DNA of 64,000 nt from Parvularcula maris (GTDB lineage: Bacteria > Pseudomonadota > Alphaproteobacteria > Caulobacterales > Parvularculaceae). The position numbers and the translations under genes were made by a program. Under the pieces are notes generated by a model. The model made no database searches. It was not told the DNA's origin and was given only the letters and a program-made list of their open reading frames with translations. The stretch is taken from contig NZ_JANIBC010000005.1 in assembly GCF_024505085.1 (NCBI RefSeq), forward strand, positions 1 through 64,000, read 5' to 3'. Positions 56,309-64,000 of this stretch are shown here, piece after piece. Positions within the stretch are counted from its first letter, which is position 1. Every line of letters begins with the position of its first letter.

Positions 56309-57433
56309 CTAGCCGCGGAAGCGGCGGCGCACGAAGGAGATCGAGCTGCGCTTGCCTTGCGGCTCCGCCCGCTCGCCCGAAGCGGCGGCGAACATGGCGC
56401 TGGCAGGCCCCTCTTCCGGCGCGCGGTCACGGCGCATCATCACCGGAGCCTCAGCGAAGTGCTGCTCGCCGGTATCCGCGAGGTCGAACTCGTCGTCGTC
56501 CTGGGTGTCGAGGGAGATGTCATCGTAGCGGCCGGGGTTCTCCGGATCGACCAGCAGGTCGCCGATGATGCGGCCGTAAAAGCCCATCTGCGCGCTCGTC
56601 ATGTAGAGCATCAGGAGGCCGTAGAGGCCCAATGCCGGGATCACCAGGTCCGTGGCGAAGAGGCCCAGCATGACCATCTGAACGACGAGGCTCAGCACGC
56701 CGATCAGGAGGGCGAAGAGGATGAAGCTGCCGAGCAGTTTCCAGAACCGCCCTCCCGACAGACCGAAACCCCGCTTGAGGCTGAGATCCTCGGTGACGGC
56801 GGCGATCCCCGGCCAAAGATAGAGGCGGACCGAGAACCAGATCAGCGTCAGGATAGCCGCAAAGCCGAGCACACCGCCGATGATCGCTGCCGGCACGCTC
56901 TCCGGGCCGCCAAGGGCTGCCGCCGCGCCGAAGAAGCCACCGATGGCCGCGCCGGTCAGCACCAGCATGACGAGGACGAAGAGAAGATAGGCCAGGATCC
57001 ACCCGGCGATCAAGTAGAGCTCCGCGCGGCCGAAGAGAGGCAGCACGCCGCCCCGCGGCTCACGCCCGGCACTCGCCCTGATCAGGGCGGTGTAGGCGGG
57101 GACCATCAGGATCGAGGAGCCGAGCGAGACCGCCAGTAGGGCGAAGGTCTCGGCGGGGCTCGCCTCGTCATAGGTCACGGTGCTGCCAGCGCTGCTGGTC
57201 GTGCCGATCCAGCCCGCCACCGCCGCGCCGACATCGACGCCGAGCTCCTGCATCGCCACGGCATAGGGTGCGAGAATGGCCTCGGCGCCGCCGAAGGCGT
57301 GGGCGATGATGCCGATGCCGATCCCGTAGAGAAGGATGGTCGGCCAGCCGAGCCGGAGGAGAATGGAGAAGCCCTTGAACCCAAAACCAAAGGCGAAGGC
57401 GATCGCATCGATCGCTTGAAAGTTGCGTTTCAT
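56309..57433 (-). CDS. Polytopic membrane protein, paralogue 1
   Basis: The 374-residue protein has about six to seven membrane helices and an acidic cytoplasmic tail rich in Asp/Glu (SLDTQDDDEFDLADTGEQH) and Arg. It starts KRNFQAIDAIAFAFGFGFKGFSILLRLGWPT, the same pattern (NFxAIxAIA...GxGxKG...RLGW) as the next gene upstream. The central segment GRFWKLLGSFILF also recurs. No known family is assigned; the two genes are duplicates. I start at 57433, not 57469, because the paralogue starts at the same motif. Confidence 0.85.
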   Translation of the reverse strand: MKRNFQAIDAIAFAFGFGFKGFSILLRLGWPTILLYGIGIGIIAHAFGGAEAILAPYAVAMQELGVDVGAAVAGWIGTTSSAGSTVTYDEASPAETFALLAVSLGSSILMVPAYTALIRASAGREPRGGVLPLFGRAELYLIAGWILAYLLFVLVMLVLTGAAIGGFFGAAAALGGPESVPAAIIGGVLGFAAILTLIWFSVRLYLWPGIAAVTEDLSLKRGFGLSGGRFWKLLGSFILFALLIGVLSLVVQMVMLGLFATDLVIPALGLYGLLMLYMTSAQMGFYGRIIGDLLVDPENPGRYDDISLDTQDDDEFDLADTGEQHFAEAPVMMRRDRAPEEGPASAMFAAASGERAEPQGKRSSISFVRRRFRG

Positions 57434-57462
57434 CGGTAAGGGTTCCCTGCCCTGAGAACGAA

Positions 57463-57478
57463 GTAACACCCCGTTAAC
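57463..57478. promoter_or_regulatory. Candidate CtrA-type box upstream of membrane paralogue 1
   Basis: GTAA-CACCCCG-TTAAC, about 30 bases upstream of the ATG (on the minus strand TTAA-N7-TTAC). It has one mismatch from TTAA-N7-TTAA and shares the GTAA half with the site at 28991. Position near a start codon supports a regulatory role, but chance matches are possible. Confidence 0.35.
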
Positions 57479-57539
57479 ATCCCAGAGCCGTGAGGGGAAC
57501 CCTGAAGCGCCGGTTTGGTAACCGGCGCTTCAGGCTCGG

Positions 57540-58445
57540 TCAGACGTTCTCGGCGGCGAGGTGCTCGCGGGTAGCCATCAAGTCGCCAACGACCCTGCCA
57601 GCGAAGCCGGTCTGCGCGACGCTCTGATAGATCTGCGAGACGAGCTGCAGAAGCAGCGGCAGGAAGACCATGTTGAAGGCTGCAAAGCCGAGGCCGATCA
57701 GCTCGATCAGACCGCCCAAGAGGCCGACAACGATCGAGATCAGGACCCAGGAGCCGAAGAGCTTCCAGAACCTCCCGCCGGTCAGACCGAACGCTTCAAG
57801 CGGCGCGATGCGACCCGTCACGGCGGCATGGTAGGAGAAGAGGCTGAAGCGGGTGCCGAACCAGATCAGAAAGGCGATGAACGCCAGGATCAGGATGATC
57901 GCGATCGGTCCGATGGAGTCCTCGGTGAGCTGTCCCTCGAGCAGCGCGCCGGAAATGCCGAGCGGCACGGCGATGCCGAGAGCTGCGACGAGGATCACCA
58001 GCAGGAAGATCAGGACGGAGAGGATGACGGCCACCAAATAGGCCACCTCAGGACTGCCAAAGGCAGGAAGGAAGCCGCCCCTGACCTCCACCCCGGCCGC
58101 CTCACGGGTCATGGCCACGAGAGCCGGAACGAAAAGAATCAGCGCGAGAAGCGCTCCGGCGCTGGCGAGGATGACCGAGCCGGTCCACTCCTCGGGATTG
58201 ATCTCGAAACCCTTGTTCATGAACACCGAGCTGGAGCCGAACATGCCCTCCTCGGTCACCTCGACATTAGCGCCGGTCTCCGTGCCGCCGAAGTTGAAGT
58301 CCACGCCCTGCTGCATGAGGAAGAACGCGATCCCCGTCAGCAGCAGCAGCGGCAGCCAGCCCAGCCTGAAGAAGGTCGGCAGGCCCTTGATGCCGTAGCC
58401 GAGGCCGTAGGCGATGGCCTCGATGGCGTGAAAGTTCGGTCTCAT
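57540..58445 (-). CDS. Polytopic membrane protein, paralogue 2
   Basis: The 301-residue protein starts MRPNFHAIEAIAYGLGYGIKGLPTFFRLGWLPLLLL and shares the start motif and the GRFWKLFGSWVLI segment with paralogue 1. It has about six membrane helices, and an extra soluble stretch (NFGGTETGANVEVTEEG) after the first helix. It lacks the long acidic tail of paralogue 1. The pair lies in the ftsH-folP-glmM neighbourhood. No function can be given. Confidence 0.85.
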   Translation of the reverse strand: MRPNFHAIEAIAYGLGYGIKGLPTFFRLGWLPLLLLTGIAFFLMQQGVDFNFGGTETGANVEVTEEGMFGSSSVFMNKGFEINPEEWTGSVILASAGALLALILFVPALVAMTREAAGVEVRGGFLPAFGSPEVAYLVAVILSVLIFLLVILVAALGIAVPLGISGALLEGQLTEDSIGPIAIILILAFIAFLIWFGTRFSLFSYHAAVTGRIAPLEAFGLTGGRFWKLFGSWVLISIVVGLLGGLIELIGLGFAAFNMVFLPLLLQLVSQIYQSVAQTGFAGRVVGDLMATREHLAAENV

Positions 58446-58571
58446 GGTGGCGGGCTCCCTTGATCTCTTACTTGAAGGTAAGAATGCCTAGGGGGTCGCG
58501 CAATGCTCTTTTGCGGAAGCGTGAAGTATCGGAGCAGGTCGGTGAAAGGCGTTCACGTACTTTGTCGGGCG

Positions 58572-58698
58572 CCGCAGCCCCTCCGCCCCTCCGGGGCACC
58601 TCCCCCACGGGGTGGGGGAGGAATGCAGAAGAGCTGCCTCGCCGATACTTCGCTCCCCCTCACTGAGGGGGAGCTGCCGGTAGGCTGAGGGGGAGCGG
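58572..58698. repeat. Palindromic repeat type D, copy 2
   Basis: The spacer between paralogue 2 and ftsH (58446-58756) is filled by CAGCCCCTCCGCCCCTCCGG, CACCTCCCCCACGGGGTGGG and CTCCCCCTCACTGAGGGGGA hairpins and ends CCGGTAGGCTGAGGGGGAG. It matches copy 1 in reverse order. Nothing else but the ftsH terminator is seen in this gap. Confidence 0.8.
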
Positions 58699-58723
58699 CC
58701 ACTAGCGCCCTCTGTCCGCCAAC

Positions 58724-58746
58724 AAAAAGCCGGCCCGAAGGCCGGC
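58724..58746 (-). terminator. Rho-independent terminator of ftsH
   Basis: On the minus strand GCCGGCC-TTCG-GGCCGGC is followed by TTTTT: a seven-bp GC stem with a stable tetraloop and a T-run. It lies 10 bases after the ftsH stop. Confidence 0.92.
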
Positions 58747-58756
58747 CTTTGTCGTT

Positions 58757-60664
<1,908 letters not shown>

Positions 60665-60712
60665 TCGTGGTTCCTTTCCAGCTCCCGGACCTCGGCTGAT
60701 ACCGGGAAAGCC

Positions 60713-62011
60713 CTAATAACGGATCACATCGCCTGCGAACCGCTCTGCCAACAGAGAGTGTGCAGGGAATGTGCCTGCCATGGCAGATAAGAAGCTGTCA
60801 CATTGCTTCCAACCCGCGAGTGCCTTTGTCACAGCCTCCACTGCCTGTTCGGGCAGGTAGCGGAGCTGGTTACCCTCGTCAGCCAGGCAGGGCAGCGTCG
60901 AGATGCGCTGCCTGGCAAGGGTAGAGGTGGCGATATCGCGCGGCATAAGCTGGCCCAAAGGGCGGAGGAGAAGGCCATCGGCTGCTTCTTCGGGCACCGA
61001 AACGATGAACCGGCGGTCGTAGAGGTGCCTGGAGCCGGGCGGCGCGGGGACCGGGGCGAGGCCGGGGGTGCCGTCGGCTCGGCCCAGGAGGGCGGCAGGT
61101 TCTCGGAAGACGAGATGATCGTAAAAAGGGTCGTCCCGAATGGCGAGCATGGCGCCTGCTATGGTGGTCTCGATGAGAGGTTTGCCCTCGAGTGAACCGA
61201 TATCGCGGTAAATAGCGGATCCCCCGCAAGCAAAGACAGCTCGGTTGAGGGCCGTATCCGAAGGATGCCATTCGAGTAGCATGGCGTCATCTTTGTCCAT
61301 CCGCACCGAAGTCCATGAGAGGTCACGATCGAACTTCTCGTAGTGCTCAAGGGGCTCAGCGACACGTTCAGCCGTTCGGCACAAAGCCTCCATCGTCAGC
61401 AAATCCTGCTGCTCCAGCGCTGCGAGCAGCGCCCTTACTTGCACCCGCTCGAAGCGCTCGTCCTCGTTGGAGGGGTCGTTGGCGAAGGGCAGGCCCGCCG
61501 CTTGCGAATAGGCGCGCAGCTCGGCCCGGCGGATGCCCAGCAGAGGCCGGTGGAGGTTGATGAGGTCCCCCGGCCCCGCCGCGATCTTCCGCTCCGGCTT
61601 CATTCCGGCGAGCCCCCTGCCCGCCCCCCGGCGCAGGCGCATGAAGACGGTCTCGGCCTGGTCGTCGGCATTGTGCGCGGTGAGAAGATGCTCAAGCCCC
61701 ATCCGGTAGCAGGCCTCACAGAGGAGCCGGTAGCGCGCCTCCCTCGCCGCCGCCTGGATACCCGTGTTTGGTTTCTCGCCGCGCCAGACCAGGGTCTCGT
61801 GGGGAACGTTTCGCTCCGAACACCATGTCCGCACGGCCTGGGCTTCAGCGGCGGAGCCTTCGCGTAAGCCATGGTCCACGGTGAGCGCCACGACCGGATG
61901 CCCCTGACCCACCGCCCAGTGCAAAAGCGCGAAACTGTCCGCCCCGCCGGAAACGGCGATAGCGGCGGGCTCGCCCTCGGGCAGGGGCCAGGTGATGGGC
62001 AGCGTGGTCAC
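60713..62011 (-). CDS. tilS: tRNA(Ile)-lysidine synthase
   Basis: TilS attaches lysine to the wobble C of tRNA-Ile so that it reads AUA. The N-terminal PP-loop ATPase has AIAVSGGADSFALL and further HGLREGS, GIQAAAREARY and TAHNADDQAETVFMRLRRG. The C-terminal region is divergent. The open frame extends to a GTG at 62122, but that part lies in a 29-bp perfect inverted repeat; I place the start at the GTG at 62011, which puts the P-loop near residue 18 as usual (432 residues). No good ribosome-binding site is visible at either start. Confidence 0.9.
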   Translation of the reverse strand: MTTLPITWPLPEGEPAAIAVSGGADSFALLHWAVGQGHPVVALTVDHGLREGSAAEAQAVRTWCSERNVPHETLVWRGEKPNTGIQAAAREARYRLLCEACYRMGLEHLLTAHNADDQAETVFMRLRRGAGRGLAGMKPERKIAAGPGDLINLHRPLLGIRRAELRAYSQAAGLPFANDPSNEDERFERVQVRALLAALEQQDLLTMEALCRTAERVAEPLEHYEKFDRDLSWTSVRMDKDDAMLLEWHPSDTALNRAVFACGGSAIYRDIGSLEGKPLIETTIAGAMLAIRDDPFYDHLVFREPAALLGRADGTPGLAPVPAPPGSRHLYDRRFIVSVPEEAADGLLLRPLGQLMPRDIATSTLARQRISTLPCLADEGNQLRYLPEQAVEAVTKALAGWKQCDSFLSAMAGTFPAHSLLAERFAGDVIRY

Positions 62012-62050
62012 GGATTGCTTGTCGGGCGGCAACGGATCGAGCGCAACCTC

Positions 62051-62127
62051 GTAGGGTGGACGCGAGCAGCGGCCACCTTTCCCAGGACCGACCGCCGCAA
62101 GGTGGCCGCTGCTCGCGTCCACCCTAC
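62051..62127. repeat. Perfect 29-bp inverted repeat (type B-like)
   Basis: Two 29-base arms that are exact reverse complements (62051-62079 and 62099-62127) around a 19-base spacer. The ends are GTAGGGTGGACGCG and CGCGTCCACCCTAC, like the GTAGGG...CCCTAC ends of the type B repeats. It lies 40 bases upstream of the chosen tilS start; if the alternative GTG at 62122 were used it would be coding. Confidence 0.92.
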
Positions 62128-62250
62128 GAACTTATCCCCGCCCTCGCAGCTTCGCGTACAACCCTTCTTGTCCGGTCTTGCGGGGGAGAGACGTCACTTC
62201 TCTTGGGTTCGGACGGGTCTTCGTGCTGAACCAACGTTCCCCAGACACGC

Positions 62251-62353
62251 TTCCCACGGCGCAGCGCAGCGAAAACCGTGGGACCCATCACCTGAAGGCT
62301 GAACGAGAACACACACGCAGGAGATGGGCACCACGGTCTTCGCCGTGGTGAGC
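62251..62353. repeat. Palindromic repeat type E, copy 2
   Basis: A set of hairpins: CCCACGG...CCGTGGG, ACCCATC...GATGGGC and CACCACGG-TCTTCG-CCGTGGTG. The order and words resemble 21961-22050. The last hairpin has an eight-bp stem and a six-base loop. Confidence 0.6.
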
Positions 62354-62398
62354 GCCAGAAAGAGACAGTCGGAAGAGAGACCCACCCCGTAGGGCGTC

Positions 62399-62469
62399 AG
62401 CGAAGCTGGCCGCGTTCGGTGCGCCGCGCTTCAAAACGCGGCCAACGGCTTCGCCGCTGTCCGCCCTAC
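62399..62469. repeat. Palindromic repeat type B, copy 3
   Basis: A 71-bp element with GTAGGGCGTCAGCGAAGCTG at the left and CGCTGTCCGCCCTAC at the right, inner CTGGCCGCGTT / AACGCGGCCAA arms. It is the closest match to copy 2. Confidence 0.82.
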
Positions 62470-62489
62470 GGCGAAGCGCTTGTTGCGAG

Positions 62490-62535
62490 TCCCCCTCCGC
62501 CCTTCGGGCACCTCCCCCGGGCCGGGGGAGAAGGC
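62490..62535. repeat. Palindromic repeat type D, short copy 3
   Basis: CCCCCTCCGCCCTTCGGGCA followed by CCTCCCCCGGGCCGGGGGAG. It matches the inner part of the other type D copies and is truncated. Confidence 0.7.
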
Positions 62536-62629
62536 AGCAAGCGAACCTCTCCCGCCAGGAACGCGAGCGAAGCGAAAGCGAAGTCGAGCCGGCGCTCAAG
62601 TAGCGAGCCCGAGCGAGCGGTAGCGCCAC

Positions 62630-63523
62630 TTAGGAGTTACAAGTCACGTCGCGCATGTCCTGCATGCGCCGCCGCAGACTCTCGTCCATGTCGCGGTAGG
62701 TCTGGAGGCCCCGTGCCCAGACGCGGCATGCCTCGTTGACCTTGTCGGCGCGGGCGAAGGCCTGGCCGAGCTTGAGGTGGGCTTCGGCGGCGCGGGGGTT
62801 GTCGGGGTAGTTGCGCACGAAGTCGAGGAAGGTGCGGGCTGCAGCGCCAAGGTCGCCCTGGGCCAGATAGGTCTCGCCGAGATAGTAGGTGGCGTCGCCC
62901 GCCCGGTCGCTATCGGGGAACTGCTCCGTGAGCGCGAGGAAAGCCCGCTCGGCATCGGCGTAGCGCGCTTCGAGAAGCGCCGAGCGTCCGGCGGCGAAGG
63001 CTGCTTCCGCATTGGCGTAGGTGGGGAGGGCATCGCCTGCCGCGCCGCCGCCGACGAGGTCGACAGGGCCGCCGGTGACGGGGTCGAGGCTGCCGCCCGA
63101 GCGCACCACTTCGGCCTGCCCGCCGAGGCTGAGCCCAGGCCCGTCGCCGTCGGGATAGACGGCTGCGTAGAGCTCGCGGATGATCTGCTGCTGCTGGCGG
63201 AGCTGGAAGTTGAGCTGCTCGACCTGGCCGGTGAGGCTCTGGATCTCACGCTCCAGCGCGCCGATGCGCACCAGCGTCTCGGCGTTCATCTGGGGGTCCT
63301 GCGCGGCAGCGGCTGCGCGGCCGCTGGGGTCGGCGCCCTGGAAGCGAACCGGGGCACCCTCGCGGTCCTGGCCGAAGACGGCGCCCTGCAGGTCGCGGAG
63401 CTGCTCCTCGATATCCTCGAGCCGCGCCTCATCGCCGCCGCGCCGACGCTGCGCCTCGGCATCGGCGGGAAGGCTGCTGGCCGCCGCCAGGAGGGCCGCA
63501 AGGCCGAAGGTGATCGCTCTCAT
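62630..63523 (-). CDS. cpoB: Cell division coordinator CpoB (Tol-Pal system, YbgF)
   Basis: CpoB is a periplasmic protein that links Tol-Pal envelope constriction to PBP1B. The 297-residue protein has a signal peptide (MRAITFGLAALLAAASSLPADA), an N-terminal coiled coil (EDIEEQLRDLQGAVFG, LEREIQSLTGQVEQLNFQLRQQQQIIREL) and three C-terminal TPRs (AFAAGRSALLEARYADAERAF, YYLGETYLAQGDLGAAARTF, AHLKLGQAFARADKVNEAC). The pal gene usually found next to it would be beyond the window or is absent; here a divergent ClC gene follows. Confidence 0.93.
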   Translation of the reverse strand: MRAITFGLAALLAAASSLPADAEAQRRRGGDEARLEDIEEQLRDLQGAVFGQDREGAPVRFQGADPSGRAAAAAQDPQMNAETLVRIGALEREIQSLTGQVEQLNFQLRQQQQIIRELYAAVYPDGDGPGLSLGGQAEVVRSGGSLDPVTGGPVDLVGGGAAGDALPTYANAEAAFAAGRSALLEARYADAERAFLALTEQFPDSDRAGDATYYLGETYLAQGDLGAAARTFLDFVRNYPDNPRAAEAHLKLGQAFARADKVNEACRVWARGLQTYRDMDESLRRRMQDMRDVTCNS

Positions 63524-63667
63524 GGTGTTGCCCTTGTCACGTCGTTCGAAGGCTGTCGCCTAGCACACACGTTTGTGGCGCCCCAGTTCCAATGCCGCAA
63601 GGGGCGGTTTGGAACGCACTGCGCCGCTGGCGAGCCGCGGCGAAGAGTGATAGCGGCGCGCCAGTCC

Positions 63668-64000
63668 ATGAAGTTCTTTCCCGCCATCCGCGCCAATCAG
63701 TGGCTCAAGCACTCCGCCGAGCGGGCCTCCGCCCTCAGCGACCTCAAGGTGTGGAGCCTCGCGGCGGTGACCGGTGTGCTGACGGCCTACGGGGTGATCG
63801 GCTTCACCCTGGCCATCGAGTGGATGACCGAGACCGCCTACGGCGAGCCGACGGCGATGCTGGCCGAGGGGATCAAGGCGCTGAACACCCAGCGCGCCTT
63901 CATCGTGCCGGTGATCGGCGGAGCCCTGGTGGGGCTGCTCCTCTGGGGGGCGAAGCGCAGCGGCATCCTGCCCGATATGCGCTGCCAGGGGGTGGCGGAG
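63668..64000 (+). CDS. ClC-family chloride channel/antiporter, partial (N-terminus)
   Basis: The first 111 residues of a ClC protein are in the window; the frame is open to the edge. After a polar start (MKFFPAIRANQWLKHSAERA), the first helices appear: LAAVTGVLTAYGVIGFTLAIEWM and IVPVIGGALVGLLLWGA, followed by GILPDMRCQGVAE, where the G-x-G-V-P-E-like selectivity region of ClC begins. The usual GHGVPE pattern is QGVAE here. It would be an inner-membrane chloride channel or Cl-/H+ antiporter. It diverges from cpoB. Confidence 0.82.
   Translation, partial: MKFFPAIRANQWLKHSAERASALSDLKVWSLAAVTGVLTAYGVIGFTLAIEWMTETAYGEPTAMLAEGIKALNTQRAFIVPVIGGALVGLLLWGAKRSGILPDMRCQGVAE

Larger units (their letters stand above)
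62012..62629. other. Repeat-rich intergenic region between tilS and cpoB
   Basis: This 618-bp region holds the perfect inverted repeat (62051-62127), a type E block (62251-62353), a type B copy (62399-62469) and a short type D copy (62490-62535). I see no protein-coding frame of quality and no RNA gene. The bases from 62128 to 62250 show nothing recognisable. Confidence 0.65.

Overview
This is a GC-rich chromosomal window from an alphaproteobacterium. The evidence is: separate PntA1, PntA2 and PntB transhydrogenase subunits; a cpoB-tilS-ftsH-folP-glmM neighbourhood; an ELM1-family protein; a PodJ-like polarity protein; a large TonB-dependent receptor; a 2-methylcitrate pathway operon joined to mmsA; and candidate TTAA-N7-TTAA (CtrA-type) boxes. 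A Caulobacterales- or Parvularculales-like marine heterotroph would fit, but I cannot name a genus. I saw no rRNA, tRNA, CRISPR array, phage or insertion sequence.

Layout. 1-7.5 kb is a glycan locus: a 1575-residue membrane-anchored protein combining glycosyltransferase and methyltransferase-like modules, visibly less GC-rich than the rest, followed by a GT2 and a GT4 glycosyltransferase. 7.7-15.4 kb holds a CoA-transferase and a long-chain-type acyl-CoA dehydrogenase (+), then a run of minus-strand housekeeping and hydrolase genes (alpha/beta hydrolase, phosphoglycerate mutase, diacylglycerol-kinase-like lipid kinase, metallophosphoesterase, an EEP lipoprotein). 15.5-20.3 kb is the proton-translocating transhydrogenase operon, interrupted by an iron-type alcohol dehydrogenase and a hotdog thioesterase. 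20.5-21.9 kb is a sigma-54 response regulator. 22.2-28.8 kb is the minus-strand operon mmsA-prpD-VOC-DUF421-prpB-ABM-prpC, which takes methylmalonate semialdehyde and propionyl-CoA to pyruvate and succinate.

29.2-42.5 kb has a PodJ-like protein, a DMT exporter, PhzF, a TerB/DnaJ protein, a succinate-semialdehyde-type dehydrogenase, the dapA-smpB-small ORF unit, a lytic transglycosylase, a VapBC (FitAB-like) toxin-antitoxin pair translationally coupled to holC, and ELM1. 42.6-48.8 kb has the TonB-dependent receptor, trxB and surE. 49-56.3 kb has serS (with a large, low-GC, in-frame insertion in its catalytic domain), folK, a NYN-nuclease/uracil-DNA glycosylase pair, thiD, glmM and folP. 56.3-64 kb has two paralogous polytopic membrane proteins, ftsH, tilS, cpoB and the start of a ClC channel gene.

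Intergenic spaces are seeded with at least five types of palindromic repeat (called A-E here). Two copies supply the stop codon of the neighbouring gene (folK, prpC), and one perfect 29-bp inverted repeat sits at the start of tilS. The most unusual points are the fused glycan protein, the SerRS insertion, the TA-holC coupling, the interrupted pnt operon and the repeat families.
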